Below are positions 62,497-64,000 of a stretch of 64,000 nucleotides of DNA, one piece after another. This DNA is from Desulfosporosinus nitroreducens (lineage in GTDB: Bacteria > Bacillota > Desulfitobacteriia > Desulfitobacteriales > Desulfitobacteriaceae): positions 1 through 64,000 of the forward strand of contig NZ_JAMHFY010000026.1 in the NCBI RefSeq assembly GCF_023897015.1, read 5' to 3'. The notes beneath the pieces were generated by a model that worked only from the letters and a program-made list of their open reading frames with translations, was not told where the DNA came from and made no database searches. The stretch's first letter is position 1; each line of letters begins with the position of its first letter. A program made the position numbers and the translations under genes.

Positions 62497-64000
62497 ATTT
62501 TGCAGACAGAGCTTGGAATTTAACCTCATCAAGTTTACGTCTCATTATTTCAACAAGAGGTTCAGACTGCTCAAAGAAGACAATTACAATATCCTCAGGC
62601 TCTGCAAGATCTAAGGCTGCTTTGAAGGCCTCCGTCTCCTCTGAAATCTTTCTGATGTTCATACTGTTAAACTTTGACGTCAGGACTCCCTTTTCTAAAA
62701 GATCTGCCACCTCACCTTTAGCCCTGCCTCTTTTCTCCGCATCTTCTTTTATAAAAATATAATCAAAGTTGTTGCCGGCACATCGACCAACTTCAAATAT
62801 ATCAATGTCCGATCTATCTCCCGGTACTCCAATAACACCTATAAGTTTATGGTGTTGTATATGCTTCAGTCCATCTAAAACGCAATTATAACCATCTTTA
62901 TTATGTCCATAGTCCAATATGACCCTTTTATTATTGACAAAATACATATTAAATCTTCCAGGATTTTGATTGCAGTAAAATGACATCAAACCCTGTCTAA
63001 TAATATTAGAATCAATACCAAGTCCTATAGCGGTTGCACAGGCAGCCATAGCATTTTCAATGTTATATTTGAGGATGCCTTTTAACGTAATTCCAATATT
63101 ATTGACGTCGATTAACGTTTCACTCTTAAAACCCTTCTGGATTATTAAATCGCCTTCATCAATATAGACTCCATATCCACCGTTTCTCATATTTGCTTGC
63201 AGGACTTCATTAACCTTATTGTTAGAAAAGATAATAAGGTTACTTTTAAAGCGGTTTAAGACACTTATACTCACTTTATCATCCCCATTAATAACAACAT
63301 AGCCATCTTCTTTAACTGCTTCTCCTACCAACGCTTTGACTTTTGCCAAATCTTCCATGGTTTCTACTTCATCTATCCCAAGGTGATCTCGAGTTATGTT
63401 TGTAATAACCCCGACATCTGCAACATCATAGGCCAATCCACCTCTTATTATTCCTCCTCGGGCAGTTTCCAGGACTGCTGCATCGATATCCTTATTCATT
63501 AGGACAGCTAAAGCGCTCTTGGGACCGGTTGTGTCACCTTTAAAGATACATTTCCCGTCAATATAAATTCCATCCGTTGTAGTCATTCCAACAGTATATC
63601 CAGCAATTGCAAGTATGTGCGCAATAAGTCTGGTGGTGGTGGTTTTCCCATTGGTGCCTGTTATTGCTACTAATGGAGTTTTTTCATATCCATCCTTAAA
63701 TAACTTATCAACTATATGTCCTGCAACATTGCGTTTTGTTCCACTATACGGATTATGATGCATTCTGATACCAGGTGCAGCATTTATTTCAATAATTGCC
63801 CCACCTTCATTGAGAGGTTTACTAATATCTTGACACAGCAAATCTATACCACAAATATCTAGTCCAATTGCACTTGCAGATCTCTTGCAATATTCAATAT
63901 TCTCACTACATATTGATTCAGTATAATCTATAGAAAACCCACCCGTTGATAAATTTGCATTATCTTTTAGATTTAGGGTCTCATCTTGAGGAAGAATAGA
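62495..64000 (-). CDS. cphA: Cyanophycin synthetase, C-terminal part (runs off the window)
   Basis: The minus-strand frame is open to the window edge (501 codons), so the start lies beyond 64000. The first ~100 visible residues end the ATP-grasp domain (DICGIDLLCQDISKPL, GGAIIEINAAPGIRMH). The rest is the Mur-ligase-like domain: VAITGTNGKTTTTRLIAHIL (ATP loop), GDTTGPKSALAVLMN, ETARGGIIRGGLAYDVAD, NITRDHLGIDEVETMEDLA. CphA adds Asp and Arg alternately to build the storage polymer. No cphB is in view. A CphA-like protein without the polymerising activity cannot be excluded from this part. Confidence 0.9.
   Translation of the reverse strand, partial: SILPQDETLNLKDNANLSTGGFSIDYTESICSENIEYCKRSASAIGLDICGIDLLCQDISKPLNEGGAIIEINAAPGIRMHHNPYSGTKRNVAGHIVDKLFKDGYEKTPLVAITGTNGKTTTTRLIAHILAIAGYTVGMTTTDGIYIDGKCIFKGDTTGPKSALAVLMNKDIDAAVLETARGGIIRGGLAYDVADVGVITNITRDHLGIDEVETMEDLAKVKALVGEAVKEDGYVVINGDDKVSISVLNRFKSNLIIFSNNKVNEVLQANMRNGGYGVYIDEGDLIIQKGFKSETLIDVNNIGITLKGILKYNIENAMAACATAIGLGIDSNIIRQGLMSFYCNQNPGRFNMYFVNNKRVILDYGHNKDGYNCVLDGLKHIQHHKLIGVIGVPGDRSDIDIFEVGRCAGNNFDYIFIKEDAEKRGRAKGEVADLLEKGVLTSKFNSMNIRKISEETEAFKAALDLAEPEDIVIVFFEQSEPLVEIMRRKLDEVKFQALSAK

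Overview
The window looks like the chromosome of an endospore-forming, low-to-mid GC Firmicute of the Clostridia, most likely Desulfosporosinus/Desulfitobacterium-like (Peptococcaceae sensu lato). Supports are a Spo0E-type phosphatase gene, the linked cdaA-cdaR-glmM-glmS block with a glmS ribozyme, strong GGAGG ribosome binding sites, TTG/GTG starts, and collagen-like Gly-X-Y repeats of the kind found on spore surfaces. The genus is an inference from gene content, not a database result.

Bases 1-32,800 are a large surface-glycan locus built from several cassettes. (a) The 3' end of a collagen-like protein (1-369, apparently frameshifted) and three genes carrying one shared C-terminal TPR-like module on two different catalytic heads (630-4274). 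(b) A tightly overlapping five-gene sugar cassette: GNAT, Gfo/Idh dehydrogenase, DegT aminotransferase, GT-B-like protein and SpsF/PseF-like cytidylyltransferase (4501-9062). (c) A complete pseudaminic acid pathway, pseB-pseC-methylase-pseF-pseG-pseH-pseI (9482-16052). (d) A CDP-sugar operon, rfbF-rfbG-TPP enzyme-GNAT-two aminotransferases-rfbH-glycosyltransferase (16386-25559), whose TPP lyase suggests a branched, possibly aminated, 3,6-dideoxyhexose. (e) A HepT/MntA toxin-antitoxin pair next to a dead pseI fragment. (f) Paralogous GT4 glycosyltransferases around a methyltransferase, then a UDP-sugar dehydrogenase, an epimerase and a GT2 (26902-32815). A degenerate tRNA-Ala and several gene remnants show that the locus has been repeatedly rearranged.

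Bases 33,000-39,300 hold a short YVTN beta-propeller protein, a large PAS-GAF hybrid histidine kinase with a partner Hpt protein, a Spo0E-like phosphatase and a secreted CAP-domain protein. Bases 39,500-50,300 are conserved core genes: PIG-L deacetylase, DUF362 ferredoxin-like protein, DUF1786 protein, c-di-AMP cyclase cdaA and its regulator cdaR, an FAD oxidoreductase, glmM and ribozyme-controlled glmS. These last genes supply glucosamine phosphates for the wall and, through UDP-GlcNAc, for the pseudaminic acid pathway.

Bases 50,500-64,000 are a looser set: an XRE/DUF2178 pair with a palindromic parS-like site, an endonuclease IV-like TIM barrel, an amino acid permease between direct repeats, an AraC regulator with a DMT exporter, two DUF2382 stress proteins, tiny ORFs, a frameshifted acetyltransferase, ketopantoate reductase, DAHP synthase, and a cyanophycin synthetase running off the right edge.
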